64,000 nt of DNA, taken from positions 9,300,001-9,364,000 of the forward strand of contig NZ_CP151726.1 in assembly GCF_038443385.1 (NCBI RefSeq), in the 5' to 3' direction. The DNA is from Stieleria varia. Its GTDB lineage: Bacteria; Planctomycetota; Planctomycetia; Pirellulales; Pirellulaceae. The translations under genes were made by a program, and so were the position numbers. The notes under the pieces were generated by a model. It made no database searches and was not told the origin of the DNA. It saw nothing but the letters and a program-made list of their open reading frames with translations. This document shows positions 44,536 through 53,481 of the stretch, one piece after another. How positions within the stretch are numbered: the first letter of the stretch is position 1; every line of letters starts with the position of its first letter.

Positions 44536-47500
44536 GGACTTGATCAAGCGTAGCAGTTCATCCGTCGTGAGTTTGCCGCTCCGATCGGTGCCTTCCAGCA
44601 GACTCTCCGCGAGATCACGTTTCGTTGCGTGAAGGTTCAGAATCTTTTCTTCGATCGTGCCCGCCAGGATCATGCGATAGATGGTGACCGGACGCTGCTG
44701 GCCGATGCGATGGGCGCGATCGGATGCCTGATCCTCGACGGCCGGATTCCACCAGGGGTCCAAATGGATCACATAGTCGGCCGCCGTCAAATTCAAACCG
44801 GTACCACCTGCCTTGAGGCTAATCAGAAAGACCTCGCCTTCGCCCGCCTGGAAGGCATCGACACTCTGCTTTCGGGTTCGTGCCGGCGTGCTGCCGTCGA
44901 GGTATTGATAAGCGATCCCGCGTTGGTCGAGTTGCTCTCGCACCAATTGCAAATGGTCGACGAATTGGCTGAAGATCAACGCACGATGATTTCCGCTCCG
45001 CAGTTCATCGATTGTCTCCAGCACCTGAGCAAGTTTCGATCCTTCGATGTCCGACTCAGGCATGACCAATTTCGGATGACAACATGCTCGCCGCATCCGC
45101 ATGATTTCGCCGAGGATTTGTAACGGTTGCGGTTTCCCGTCGGCGGCTTCGGCCAGTTTTTCAACGGCCCGAAGTCGGACTGCCTCATAGAAGGCGGCTT
45201 CGTCATCACTCGGCTGGATTCGCAGCGTCGTTTCGATTCGTGGCGGCAACTCGGTCAAGACCTGAGCCTTGGTGCGACGCAGAATGAATGGTGCGACCAG
45301 TCGCTTGAGCCCCTGGCGAGCAACAGGGTCGCCGTCTCGCTCGATCGGGATTGCGAATCGATCTTGAAAACTCTCGGAACTGCCAAGAAGCCCCGGATTG
45401 ATGAAGTCCATCAGGTTCCATAGTTCGCCCAGATGGTTTTCCATCGGAGTTCCCGTCAACAAGTATCGGCAGTCGGCGGTCAACTGTTTGGCGGCCTTTG
45501 AACGTTGCGTAGCGGCATTCTTGATCGCTTGTGCTTCGTCGAGTATGAGCGTGGCGAAATCGATCTTCTTGAGCTTGTCGATTTCGTTTTGCATCAAACC
45601 GTACGAACACAGCAACACGTCGCTGGTTTCAAGCGAATCAAGCAGTTCGTTGCGTGACGATTCGGCAAGGATTCGTGGACGCAGTGTCGGGGCGAACCGA
45701 ATGATTTCGTCTTGCCAATTGTGAATCACTGAGGTCGGTGCGACAACGATCGCAGGACCTTCAGCAGCCCGTTGCAGCAAGACCGCGATGGCTTGAAGCG
45801 TTTTCCCTAATCCCATGTCGTCTGCCAAACAACCGCCGACTCCCCATGCCGCCAGGCGTTGCATCCACGCAATGCCCTCGTGCTGATAGGGTCGCAACTC
45901 GGCTTGCAGCGTTTCCGGTATCTTGATTTCAACCTCGGTGGAGTCCCTCATCCGTTTCAGGCACTTCTTCCAATGCGCATCAGAGGTGACCTTTACGTCG
46001 CCCAAGTTTTCCAGCAACTCCGCATGGACGGCCCCGAAACGCAGTTTGCCTTTCGCGGAGCGACCATCACCGAACATCCGCAAGTCCTCGATGCGACGCC
46101 TGAGATTGCTCGTCAAAGCGAGAAACTCCCCGTCGTCCAGTTGGACAAATCGTCCCGGCGAAGCCGCAACCAAGTCGAGCAATTGCATCATGTCGATGGT
46201 GCGATCACGATCCAGCTTGAGTTCCCCTGATGCGGCAAACCAATTGCGGTCGCGACGAATACGCACTCGCATCATCGACTCACTTGCCTCACCGGCGAGT
46301 CGCAACGATCGCCCCTTCGGCCAATGCACACTGACGCAATCATTTTGGTTCAGAGATTCGAGAGCCAACAGCAGTTCGAGAGACTCGATCGGAGTGGGAA
46401 AGCTGGCTGTCCAGTTCTCGATCAAATGACTCGCAAAGCTTTGGCATCGATCGATCAACGATTGAGCGTTTTCAACCTCACGCGTCAAATCGCGATCTGC
46501 CGACGTTGCTTCGCCATCAATGGTTGCAAACAAGGTCTTGCCGCCTTCGCCAGGTCGGCACGTAGGACCAGTCGTGCCAAAGGGTTGCACATAAAGCTCG
46601 GCACGCAATCCTTCGCCGATCGGTATCAAATGAAGATGCAACTGTGCATCGCCATCGATTCTTCGCGCCGCAGTGCTGGTCGGCTCGTTACCGCTTTTTG
46701 ACCCGTCGCTTGACTGCCCGGCGTTTCCACGTCCCATGTCTCCAATTTCGGAATGGATCGTCACCACAGAGGCCAGTTGTGTGACGGCTTCGAGCACTTT
46801 GGCCGACGCGGACTTGGGAACTCGCAAGCCTCTGCCGAGCATCTTCTGCAACTCCAGATGCGAAGTTTCAAAGATCGTGACGGCGATGTCACCCGTGGCA
46901 GTTTTGTCGAATTGAACGTCGTGGAGTCCGTCAGGCCTTGGCTCCAAGACCAACTCAATCTGTGAATCGTCGAGCTCTCGAACGATCAGCGAAATCGGCT
47001 TTTCGACGATCTCTAACGGTTGGTCGCGTTTACCCGGACGAAAGATCCTGGGATGCCCGATCAATGCACGTGAACCGGATCGCGTTTCAAATTCGGTATA
47101 CTCCTCTGGATAACCGTAGTGGCCGCGTTCAGACCAATTTCTCAGGGTCTGGCAAAGCGTCACATCTTCCGGCGTCAGGAATGCGAAATCCGGTTCCGTG
47201 TACTGGTGAAACAAACGCGACAACGCCACCTTGCGTCCCTTGGACCAATCCTTTCCTTTGCGTACTTGGTGAAAGACTTCTAGCTGAAAGTCATGTTTGT
47301 CGTGGGAAATCTCAAAAATCAATCGGTCCGTCGCTTGTGGGTCGGTGCCTGATTGGGCGGAAGGCGACTTTTGACTTCCCAACATTGCGATCGCCGCTAA
47401 TGTTCTCGACCAAGCCGGCTCGGGTTCCACGAAACGCACCAGGCTTGCGGTTTCGAGGCTCTGATGAAGCTGTTCTGCGAGCTTCTGCTGTTCTTCCGCT

Positions 47501-48675
47501 GTCTTTAGATTGGACTTTCCCGCAGCCGCATAGGCTTCCGCGGCCAACCACTCGCACCCACTGGCTTGCAACGAACCAGCCGCATCGATCAGCCCATTGA
47601 CCTGCGAGGTATCGTCACCGCCGCTTGCCAGCCAGGCTTGCAAGTAGCCCGCCGCCCATTTGGCAATCGGGGTCTTCGCCTTTCCATTCAAGTTTGAAAT
47701 CAGTCTCGTCGTATCACCAGGAGCACTCACGAACTGCAAGCCAAACTGAACGATGGCAAAAGCGTCGGCATAGGGCGACACACCTGACTTGATCGCCATT
47801 TCGCTCGCCTTCCATGCATTCTCCCATTTGGCGTTTGGGTGGCCAGCGACGGCCGCGAACGTTGCCAACACCGAGGGCAATCCACCAAACTTGGTCAGGA
47901 TGCGTTTGTTGGATCGATTGGATAGGGTCCCCGAAAGCAGATCAAAGACGGTATCAAAATCGCCTCGCAGCAATCTCACACAGCCCTCGACATCGTTCAT
48001 CGTGCCGGCTGTTTGGTCGTTTATCCGTTCCAGCAATGCCCGGTCTCCCGACGCCAGCGCCCACTCCACCAACTGCGGCATCAATTCATTTGAATAGGGA
48101 GCATCGCCGTTGAGCAGTTTACGAAGTGCTTGAAAGCCCTGTTCGTCTCTCGCCGTACCGGTAATCCATGCGGGGAGAACAAACGAAAAATACTCCTCCT
48201 GAAACTGCGGCTTCAGTTGTCGAAAGATGTTTTCACAGAAGGGAGACAGCAATGGTATGGAGCCATCGGTGATATCGCGTCGGGCGATTTTCCACGCCTC
48301 TGCATCTTGAAGATAAAAGGCAAGATAAAAATCCAGTTGCGGGTTGCGACTTGCCCAACGGCTGGCGGACTTGGCGAGCGAGACTAGTTCGCGTGCCCAA
48401 TTTCCGGAAAGCCCCTCGCGGATGAGCAGGTCCATCAAGTCGGGGTGAGGATGCGTGCGCGTCGTGTTGAGCAATCTCAAGCGAATGAAATGCTGCAGCG
48501 AGTCACGGAGAAAGGCTTGAGTGAAGAGTCGGCCGTTGTCCTGTCGCAGATCAAAGGTCTTGATGTGTCGGTGGATCGCGTCGAGGCTGCTCGCTTCATG
48601 CTGAAAAGCCATCACCTGCAAGACTCGCTTTCTGGTGACATCCAAACGGCCGTATTCTTTTTGCAGTGTATTCAT
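44533..48675 (-). CDS. SNF2-family helicase with large N-terminal extension
   Basis: A DEAD/DEAH-like ATPase of 1380 aa. The frame is open 48 codons further upstream, but that part is inside a repeat element, so the ATG at 48673-48675 is used. About residues 940-1380 are the SNF2 motor: LADDMGLGKTLQAIAVLL (motif I), LILDEAQAIKN (II), YLLTGTPMENHLGELWNLMD (III), then the helicase C part with ALIFSQFVDHLQ, SLKAGGTGLNLT (V) and DRAHRIGQQRPV (VI). The first 900 residues are not recognised; the first half is helical and repeat-like, and a region near 700-930 (LLLALESLNQNDCVSVHWPKG) resembles the beta-rich SNF2-associated part of other bacterial homologues. It probably remodels protein-DNA complexes. 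The stop codon is supplied by the adjoining repeat element. Confidence 0.92.
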   Translation of the reverse strand: MNTLQKEYGRLDVTRKRVLQVMAFQHEASSLDAIHRHIKTFDLRQDNGRLFTQAFLRDSLQHFIRLRLLNTTRTHPHPDLMDLLIREGLSGNWARELVSLAKSASRWASRNPQLDFYLAFYLQDAEAWKIARRDITDGSIPLLSPFCENIFRQLKPQFQEEYFSFVLPAWITGTARDEQGFQALRKLLNGDAPYSNELMPQLVEWALASGDRALLERINDQTAGTMNDVEGCVRLLRGDFDTVFDLLSGTLSNRSNKRILTKFGGLPSVLATFAAVAGHPNAKWENAWKASEMAIKSGVSPYADAFAIVQFGLQFVSAPGDTTRLISNLNGKAKTPIAKWAAGYLQAWLASGGDDTSQVNGLIDAAGSLQASGCEWLAAEAYAAAGKSNLKTAEEQQKLAEQLHQSLETASLVRFVEPEPAWSRTLAAIAMLGSQKSPSAQSGTDPQATDRLIFEISHDKHDFQLEVFHQVRKGKDWSKGRKVALSRLFHQYTEPDFAFLTPEDVTLCQTLRNWSERGHYGYPEEYTEFETRSGSRALIGHPRIFRPGKRDQPLEIVEKPISLIVRELDDSQIELVLEPRPDGLHDVQFDKTATGDIAVTIFETSHLELQKMLGRGLRVPKSASAKVLEAVTQLASVVTIHSEIGDMGRGNAGQSSDGSKSGNEPTSTAARRIDGDAQLHLHLIPIGEGLRAELYVQPFGTTGPTCRPGEGGKTLFATIDGEATSADRDLTREVENAQSLIDRCQSFASHLIENWTASFPTPIESLELLLALESLNQNDCVSVHWPKGRSLRLAGEASESMMRVRIRRDRNWFAASGELKLDRDRTIDMMQLLDLVAASPGRFVQLDDGEFLALTSNLRRRIEDLRMFGDGRSAKGKLRFGAVHAELLENLGDVKVTSDAHWKKCLKRMRDSTEVEIKIPETLQAELRPYQHEGIAWMQRLAAWGVGGCLADDMGLGKTLQAIAVLLQRAAEGPAIVVAPTSVIHNWQDEIIRFAPTLRPRILAESSRNELLDSLETSDVLLCSYGLMQNEIDKLKKIDFATLILDEAQAIKNAATQRSKAAKQLTADCRYLLTGTPMENHLGELWNLMDFINPGLLGSSESFQDRFAIPIERDGDPVARQGLKRLVAPFILRRTKAQVLTELPPRIETTLRIQPSDDEAAFYEAVRLRAVEKLAEAADGKPQPLQILGEIMRMRRACCHPKLVMPESDIEGSKLAQVLETIDELRSGNHRALIFSQFVDHLQLVREQLDQRGIAYQYLDGSTPARTRKQSVDAFQAGEGEVFLISLKAGGTGLNLTAADYVIHLDPWWNPAVEDQASDRAHRIGQQRPVTIYRMILAGTIEEKILNLHATKRDLAESLLEGTDRSGKLTTDELLRLIKS

Positions 48676-48741
48676 CCCGATATTCTGACATGGACTACCC
48701 AAGTTGAGAATCACCACGGTTGAGACAAAGAGGGCAGGCCT

Positions 48742-49116
48742 GGGCTGTTCAAATTTGGGGTTGAATTGATGTTTCGGCGTTTTTCTTTGTGCCGTTTTTG
48801 CCCACTGTCGCCTTCCCAAAGGAACTTGGGTGAGGTCGCGATTTGCCGTTCAGGCGAATGCGAGGGAGGGGCCGTCTGCGCAAGTCAATGATTGGCAACG
48901 GCAAAATGCTTAGCGGGGCACGCGCTATCGACTTGGAAAGTCGAGCGACGATTGTCGTTCGACTTTCCAAGTCGAAAACGAACACCACCATCCGCCCAAA
49001 AACAAACCAGACGCCTTGCGTCGTGCTTCGCAACTGCTACCTCCCAGCTGCGACCGAGGGGCGTGACAGAAACTTGCGGATCGCACAGTGCCACAACCCC
49101 AGATTTTGAACAGCCC
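48742..49116. repeat. MITE-like element, family 3, copy B
   Basis: A 375-bp element bounded by GGGCTGTTCAAATTTGGGG and CAGATTTTGAACAGCCC. Both ends match copy A at 1777-2031 (TTGATGTTTCGGCG on the left; GTGACAGAAACTTG and GCCACAACC on the right). The interior differs and includes a separate strong hairpin at 48930-48973. It lies just upstream of the helicase start and could carry or disturb its promoter. Confidence 0.7.
48930..48973. repeat. Long hairpin inside family 3 element
   Basis: A 20-bp stem with one mismatch around the loop GATT; the arms begin GACTTGGAAAGTCGAG and end CGACTTTCCAAGTC. It has no run of T on either side, so it is not a classical terminator. Confidence 0.75.
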
Positions 49117-49122
49117 TTACGC

Positions 49123-49385
49123 TAGCCCGGATATTGCATGGGCGTCAGTCGCTGCGACGCAAGTGATAGTAGCGACTTGGTTTACGTTGAACGCAGGAGG
49201 TCGCCGTTTGATACATCAGCCGCTGGCGCGATAGTCATCGCATCACGTTTGCGTGGAACGGCTTGCGCGGATTGGCACGAAAACAGTCTGCGCACATCAG
49301 CCGCCACGCGATAGCGTCCGGTTCTCACACCTATACTCGGGAAGCGGACGCACTCGCGTGCCGGCTGATGAATCATCCGCGCCTA
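49123..49385. repeat. MITE-like element, family 1, copy c (rearranged)
   Basis: Starts TAGCCCGGATATTGCATG and ends in the degenerate ATCATCCGCGCCTAG. The central and right parts (GCGGATTGGCACGAAAACAG, CGCGATAGCGTCCGGTTCTC, GTGCCGGCTGATGAA) match the other copies. About 80 extra bases near the left end include CATCAGCCGCTGGCGCGATAG, itself a piece of a family 1 right end, so this copy looks like a fusion of two. It begins 6 nt after the family 3 element ends. Confidence 0.7.
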
Positions 49386-50070
49386 GCCGTGGGCCTCGAA
49401 CCACAATCCGCACCACTCGTCCACTCTGGCTTCTCCCCCAGCTTTTCTGGGGGAGAAGGGCTGGGGATGAGGGGGCCGAGCGCTGAAGCGTTGCTTCATC
49501 CAACACTCATCCATCCCAAGCGACGTCGCGCACGAAAAGCCAACTACCAACTTCACTCCTCCCATTTCCAACTTCCAAACATGATTCGATCCTCCTTTTT
49601 CTGATTCGAAGCTCCTTCCGTCGAGCTTGTCTCGGCGGAGGAATGAATCCATCTTATTTAGACTGTGAACAAAGAGTCACAGCCGGTCAATGAAAACATC
49701 CGATCTCAATTCGGCCAAGAACGCGACATCAAAAAGGCCGGCAACATCTATCACCGGCGAAAACCCAATACAAGGCCTAACCCCAGCAAAGCTTTCCCAA
49801 TCTGACGAGGAAAAAGTGACGACTCGGCGGTTACTGGGCTATTCTTCCGCCGCAATGATTTTTAGCAGAAAAGTTCGGATATTGACACGATGGCGGGCCA
49901 GAATGTGAGACGGCCATTTAACCAGCTGGGTTCGATATGCAGTGACGTGCAGCTTTCGGGAACTGGAGGCGGAGCGAACAAACCAGCATTCAGCGTCTCG
50001 CCATCGGTCGTCAATTCACCTAATCCGATCGAGCCCCGGTGCTATCTCACGATCCAAGGAGATCACGAAG
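49386..50070. other. Intergenic region upstream of the sigma factor gene
   Basis: About 690 bases with no convincing gene. It holds the 12-bp-stem hairpin at 49430-49458. A short frame at 49690-49908 (starting MKTSDLNSAKNATSK) has no recognisable features. AAGGAG at about 50058-50063 is a good ribosome binding site for a start of the sigma factor gene just downstream. Confidence 0.5.
49430..49458. repeat. Perfect GC-rich hairpin
   Basis: CTTCTCCCCCAG and CTGGGGGAGAAG pair perfectly around the 5-nt loop CTTTT. It is followed by GGCTGGGGATGAGGGGG. No T-run follows on either strand. The CTCCCCCAG...CTGGGGGAG type stem is typical of dispersed bacterial palindromic repeats. Confidence 0.6.
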
Positions 50071-50085
50071 TTGAGTTCTGTGGGA

Positions 50086-50655
50086 ATGGACACGATGCAA
50101 CTAGCGCCTGAGAAGTGGGTGGATCGATACGGCGATGCGCTATTCCGGTACGTCGTCTCTCGCCTTCAAGACGCTGAGTTGGCGGAAGAGCTGGTTCAAC
50201 AGACGCTGCTCGCTGCGCTCGCAAATCAATCGCAATTTGCCGGTGCTGGTAGCGAGAAAGGCTGGCTGATGAGCATATTGAAGCGAAAACTGATTGATCA
50301 TCTACGATCGCGAAATCGATCGCAGACCCGAGATTTTAGCGACGAGTCTGACGAGTCCCTTGATGACTTTTTTGATCGACACGGCCGTTGGCGACAGAGA
50401 GTGCGAGCTACACTGCTCGAGCCCTTGGACTCAATCGACCGCGATGAGTTTTGGCCCATCTTTCAGGGGTGTGTGTCTGAATTGCCGGACAAGCAGGCGG
50501 GTGCTTTTCTGTTGCGTGAAGTTGACGAATTGTCAACGCCCGAAATCTGTAAGGAGTTGCAGATTTCCACGTCTAATCTTTGGGTCTTGCTTCACAGGGC
50601 ACGGCTGAGATTGGCCGACTGCATGACGAGACGTTGGCTACACGAAAAACAATAG
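50086..50655 (+). CDS. ECF-type RNA polymerase sigma factor
   Basis: An ECF sigma-70 factor of 189 aa. Region 2 spans about 10-80 (YVVSRLQDAELAEELVQQTL; EKGWLMSILKRKLIDHLRSR) and region 4 about 128-180 (SELPDKQAGAFLLREVDEL; STPEICKELQISTSNLWVLL). ATGs at 50086 or 50095 would give the core; an in-frame TTG at 50071 has AAGGAG about 8 nt upstream and may be the real start, adding five residues. The anti-sigma-like zinc-finger gene begins 16 nt downstream. No -35/-10 pair for autoregulation could be defended. Confidence 0.9.
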   Translation: MDTMQLAPEKWVDRYGDALFRYVVSRLQDAELAEELVQQTLLAALANQSQFAGAGSEKGWLMSILKRKLIDHLRSRNRSQTRDFSDESDESLDDFFDRHGRWRQRVRATLLEPLDSIDRDEFWPIFQGCVSELPDKQAGAFLLREVDELSTPEICKELQISTSNLWVLLHRARLRLADCMTRRWLHEKQ

Positions 50656-50670
50656 GATGCAGGCCGGCGA

Positions 50671-50943
50671 ATGATGCGAAGTTGTAAAGAAATCTCAAAG
50701 CTTGTCTCAAGCTCGCTCGATCGAAAATTGTCATTTCGAGACCGGATTGAAGTGTGGATGCACCTCAAGATGTGCCGCCTTTGCGGAGCATTCTGGCGTG
50801 ATCTCCGGAGACTCAGGTCGAACGTTCGAGGTCAAATCGTCGAGAAGGAGCAAGATGAATCCATTTGCTTGAACCCCAGTTCCAAAGCAAGGATTCAAGC
50901 TGAAGTTAACAGTAGAATTGGCGGTGATGATAAAGAGCCGTGA
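50671..50943 (+). CDS. Zinc-finger anti-sigma factor-like protein
   Basis: A small protein of 90 aa with the anti-sigma zinc site H-x3-C-x2-C (HLKMCRLC, about residues 31-38), inside a helical N-terminal segment (CKEISKLVSSSLDRKLSFRD). No transmembrane helix follows, so it would be a soluble ZAS-type anti-sigma rather than a membrane-anchored one. It lies 16 nt after the ECF sigma gene, the expected arrangement. The zinc-thiolate centre may sense thiol oxidation (inference). Confidence 0.82.
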   Translation: MMRSCKEISKLVSSSLDRKLSFRDRIEVWMHLKMCRLCGAFWRDLRRLRSNVRGQIVEKEQDESICLNPSSKARIQAEVNSRIGGDDKEP

Positions 50944-51113
50944 TCGCTGGCAAGAGTGCGATGGAGATCACCAGTAGTCGGCGAGGTCACCATTCCCGGT
51001 GTGCGGTTGAAGTTTCAAGACTGGATGCTACGGATCGGTTGTTGCTCGTTCGCAAGCATAAATTTTGGGACATTCTGTAAGCATCCTCACAGTTCTACGT
51101 CCTGTTCAACAGA

Positions 51114-51896
51114 GTGTTCGGTGATCAGCAACCGTCGAGTTGCCACCGATCGCGTTGTGAGATTGGAAACGCATCTGTGCAACGGACGATTTGGCATTTA
51201 CAGCACTGCGACATTTTTTCGGAGCTCTCTATCGAGAGCTTGGAAAGAATCGAACCAAGATGTCGGGCTCGCAAGTTCGCAGCGAGAACGCCGATTTATC
51301 TACCCAGCGAAGTGGCAGACAGTGTTCTTCTGCTAACGAGCGGAATGGCAAAGATTTGCAATCTGACCAACGAAGGCAAGCAATCCATTCTCGCGTTTGT
51401 CGAACCCGGCGAGCTGTTCGGCGAACTGGCCGTATTTGAGCGAGAAACGCGTGAAGAGTATGTTGAAACGATCGAAGCATCGACACTGGTCATGATACCG
51501 ATCACTGCAATGCAAGAGCTGGTCGAGAAAAATCATCGGGTGGCTCTCTCGCTTACAAAAATGATTGGACTCCGAAGGCACCGCATCGAACGTCGCCTCA
51601 AGAATCTGCTCTTCCTGTCCAACCACGACAGGCTGGTCCACCTCCTGCTCGACTTGGCTGAACAGTTCGGGATTCACTGTTCGGATGGGATCAGGCTTCG
51701 GATCAAGCTGGCACACCAAGAGCTTGCCAACTTGATGGGTAGTACCCGTGAAACCGTTACGATTCTCCTTGGGCATCTGAAAGACGAGGGTTTGATCGAG
51801 GTCGGTAGAAAACGAATTGTGTTGCTGGATGCTACTCGAATGGCTAGTCAAGTTCATCGGAAATCGACTTGGGATCACCTCGACGGACCCAATTGA
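51114..51896 (+). CDS. Crp/Fnr family transcriptional regulator
   Basis: A regulator of 260 aa starting at a GTG at 51114. A cyclic-nucleotide-binding-type beta-barrel occupies about 30-145 (CDIFSELSIESLERI; KQSILAFVEPGELFGELAVF), then the dimer helix and a C-terminal winged helix about 195-245 (HQELANLMGSTRETVTILLG, then LKDEGLIEV). Cysteines are at 10, 15 and 32, which is not the FNR iron-sulfur spacing, so the signal is unknown. The 3' end overlaps the convergent glycosyltransferase gene by 53 nt. The ligand-contact arginine of CRP is not evident. A nearby redox gene set makes oxygen or redox sensing possible but unproven. Confidence 0.9.
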   Translation: MFGDQQPSSCHRSRCEIGNASVQRTIWHLQHCDIFSELSIESLERIEPRCRARKFAARTPIYLPSEVADSVLLLTSGMAKICNLTNEGKQSILAFVEPGELFGELAVFERETREEYVETIEASTLVMIPITAMQELVEKNHRVALSLTKMIGLRRHRIERRLKNLLFLSNHDRLVHLLLDLAEQFGIHCSDGIRLRIKLAHQELANLMGSTRETVTILLGHLKDEGLIEVGRKRIVLLDATRMASQVHRKSTWDHLDGPN

Positions 51897-53481
51897 ATAA
51901 CAGCAGCAGGAACCATGGTGCAAATTCGATCCAGGTAAACACAAAATCAAAGAACGCGGGTCCGGCATAGCGAGTTCCCAAGACAGCAGAGTCTGGGAAG
52001 TGATCCGTGAACCAGAATCGCAGGTAATATGCAAAAACGATTCCGCTGATCCACACCCAGGCACGGTTCTTTGCGAAGGGCAGCAATGGTAGCGTCCATG
52101 TCCAATACCACGGATTTTGAGTCGGCGCAAGCAGCCAAAACCACGCGATGGTGAGGAACACGCCTTCGAGAAACCAAGCAACCTGATCTTCGGTTTGGTG
52201 GCGACCGTTTCCGTAAGTCCGGGCAATCCAGAATGCAATCAGCAAGAAAGTGAGCGAGGTGACTCCTCTTGCGATCAGAAACGGAGGGGCAAGCTCTGCA
52301 AGTGAGCGCCGCCAGGAGTCCGGCACGACGGTAAACCAGGGTTTTGCGTGTGCCCCACGTCCGTTGTCAGGACGCAAGTTTTCGACGGTGATCAAGAACA
52401 GGAAATCGTTCATCTCCCATCGTTGCAAGAACGTCTTGACGCCCTCACCAGGGTCACTGCCAGCTGTCCCCCGGTACGTCATGGGCGACAGCAACATGAC
52501 GATGAAAAGGCATCCAACTCCACCCCAAATGATGCTGCGGCGCAAGCCGATCTTGTGAAACGCGTGCACCGCGAGCATCGGTGCGATCACGATCGGATAC
52601 AATTTCGCTCCAACGGAAAGTGCGAATGCGACAACCGTTGCCAGGCACACACGCGTCGGTACTACCGAACCTCTCTCTACGCAAGAGATTTGTTTGGCTA
52701 TCAGGTAAACGGTCAGAGTCATGAAGAACACGGCGATCGCATCGAGATGCCCGCTGTTTGCGATTTCCTTGACCAAAAGTGGGCACCAACCGTAGATGAT
52801 CGAAAGCGAGACGGGCTGTCTGGCGACCCGCAATAGCTTGATGACCAGCCAAAGTGTTGCCAAGTCAAACGCAGTCAACCACGTCTTCATCACGATCAAG
52901 CGAGTGTAAATGCTTGCTTGCTCTGGCGTCGTTATGTCGGACAGGGCGAACACGACCTGACTGACGATCGGATAGACGGTTGGTAGCTCGGCAAAATGGA
53001 TACGATCCAGCACCGCGGCAAGCGACGGTCGATGATCTCGAAGATCGACAAGTCGTTGCAACGTATCGTCATCGACGGTCGAACTGGCGTTCTTGACCTT
53101 TTCAGGCGAATAAAGAAAGGGGCTGACACCTGCCGACGTCGCGGCACCGTCCCAAATGTATCGATAGATGTCGATCTCCAAGATCGGAATGGAGAACAAC
53201 ATCGTCACACGGAACACTACGCTGCCAGCAATGACGATCTGGAGGCACCGGCGATGGTCAGAGAATTTTCGAACCAGTCGGATGCCAAGCAGATACACAA
53301 AGAAAAGGAGCCCAAACAGCGCAAGGGTCAGCAGGGTCGGTCGCTGCTGTGGGTCCGAACCATACTGGAACCGCCAGCTCAGCCAAGAAATCCATCCGTA
53401 AATCACGGCGGAGGCGCAGACCAGCAATCCCATGTGGACCAGTTGTCGATGACTCGGTGGTCCTGTCTCGCGTTCAACCAT
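51844..53481 (-). CDS. GT-C type polyprenyl-linked glycosyltransferase (membrane)
   Basis: A polytopic membrane protein of about 545 aa with ten or more hydrophobic segments and the acidic loop EIDIYRYIWDGAATSAG after the first helices, the usual GT-C catalytic-loop pattern. PTQNPWYWTWTLPLLPF near residue 470 is another characteristic feature of bacterial GT87/mannosyltransferase-like proteins. The ATG at 53479-53481 is used; the frame is open 24 nt further. It overlaps the GT2 gene by 8 nt, and that GT2 resembles polyprenyl-phosphate mannosyl- or glucosyltransferases which make the lipid-linked donor used by GT-C enzymes, so the two likely act in sequence. Confidence 0.85.
   Translation of the reverse strand: MVERETGPPSHRQLVHMGLLVCASAVIYGWISWLSWRFQYGSDPQQRPTLLTLALFGLLFFVYLLGIRLVRKFSDHRRCLQIVIAGSVVFRVTMLFSIPILEIDIYRYIWDGAATSAGVSPFLYSPEKVKNASSTVDDDTLQRLVDLRDHRPSLAAVLDRIHFAELPTVYPIVSQVVFALSDITTPEQASIYTRLIVMKTWLTAFDLATLWLVIKLLRVARQPVSLSIIYGWCPLLVKEIANSGHLDAIAVFFMTLTVYLIAKQISCVERGSVVPTRVCLATVVAFALSVGAKLYPIVIAPMLAVHAFHKIGLRRSIIWGGVGCLFIVMLLSPMTYRGTAGSDPGEGVKTFLQRWEMNDFLFLITVENLRPDNGRGAHAKPWFTVVPDSWRRSLAELAPPFLIARGVTSLTFLLIAFWIARTYGNGRHQTEDQVAWFLEGVFLTIAWFWLLAPTQNPWYWTWTLPLLPFAKNRAWVWISGIVFAYYLRFWFTDHFPDSAVLGTRYAGPAFFDFVFTWIEFAPWFLLLLFNWVRRGDPKSISDELD

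Noticed and set aside
48676..48819. 48-codon upstream extension of the SNF2 helicase
   Set aside because: The extension lies mostly inside a family 3 repeat element and has no protein-like features; the ATG at 48675 starts the plausible protein.
40983..49458. Repeats considered as a CRISPR array
   Set aside because: There is no regular spacing of identical short repeats with unique spacers and no cas gene; the repeats are hairpin elements of 120-375 bp.
49690..49908. Short open frame before the sigma factor gene
   Set aside because: 72 codons with no recognised domain and no clear Shine-Dalgarno; left unannotated.
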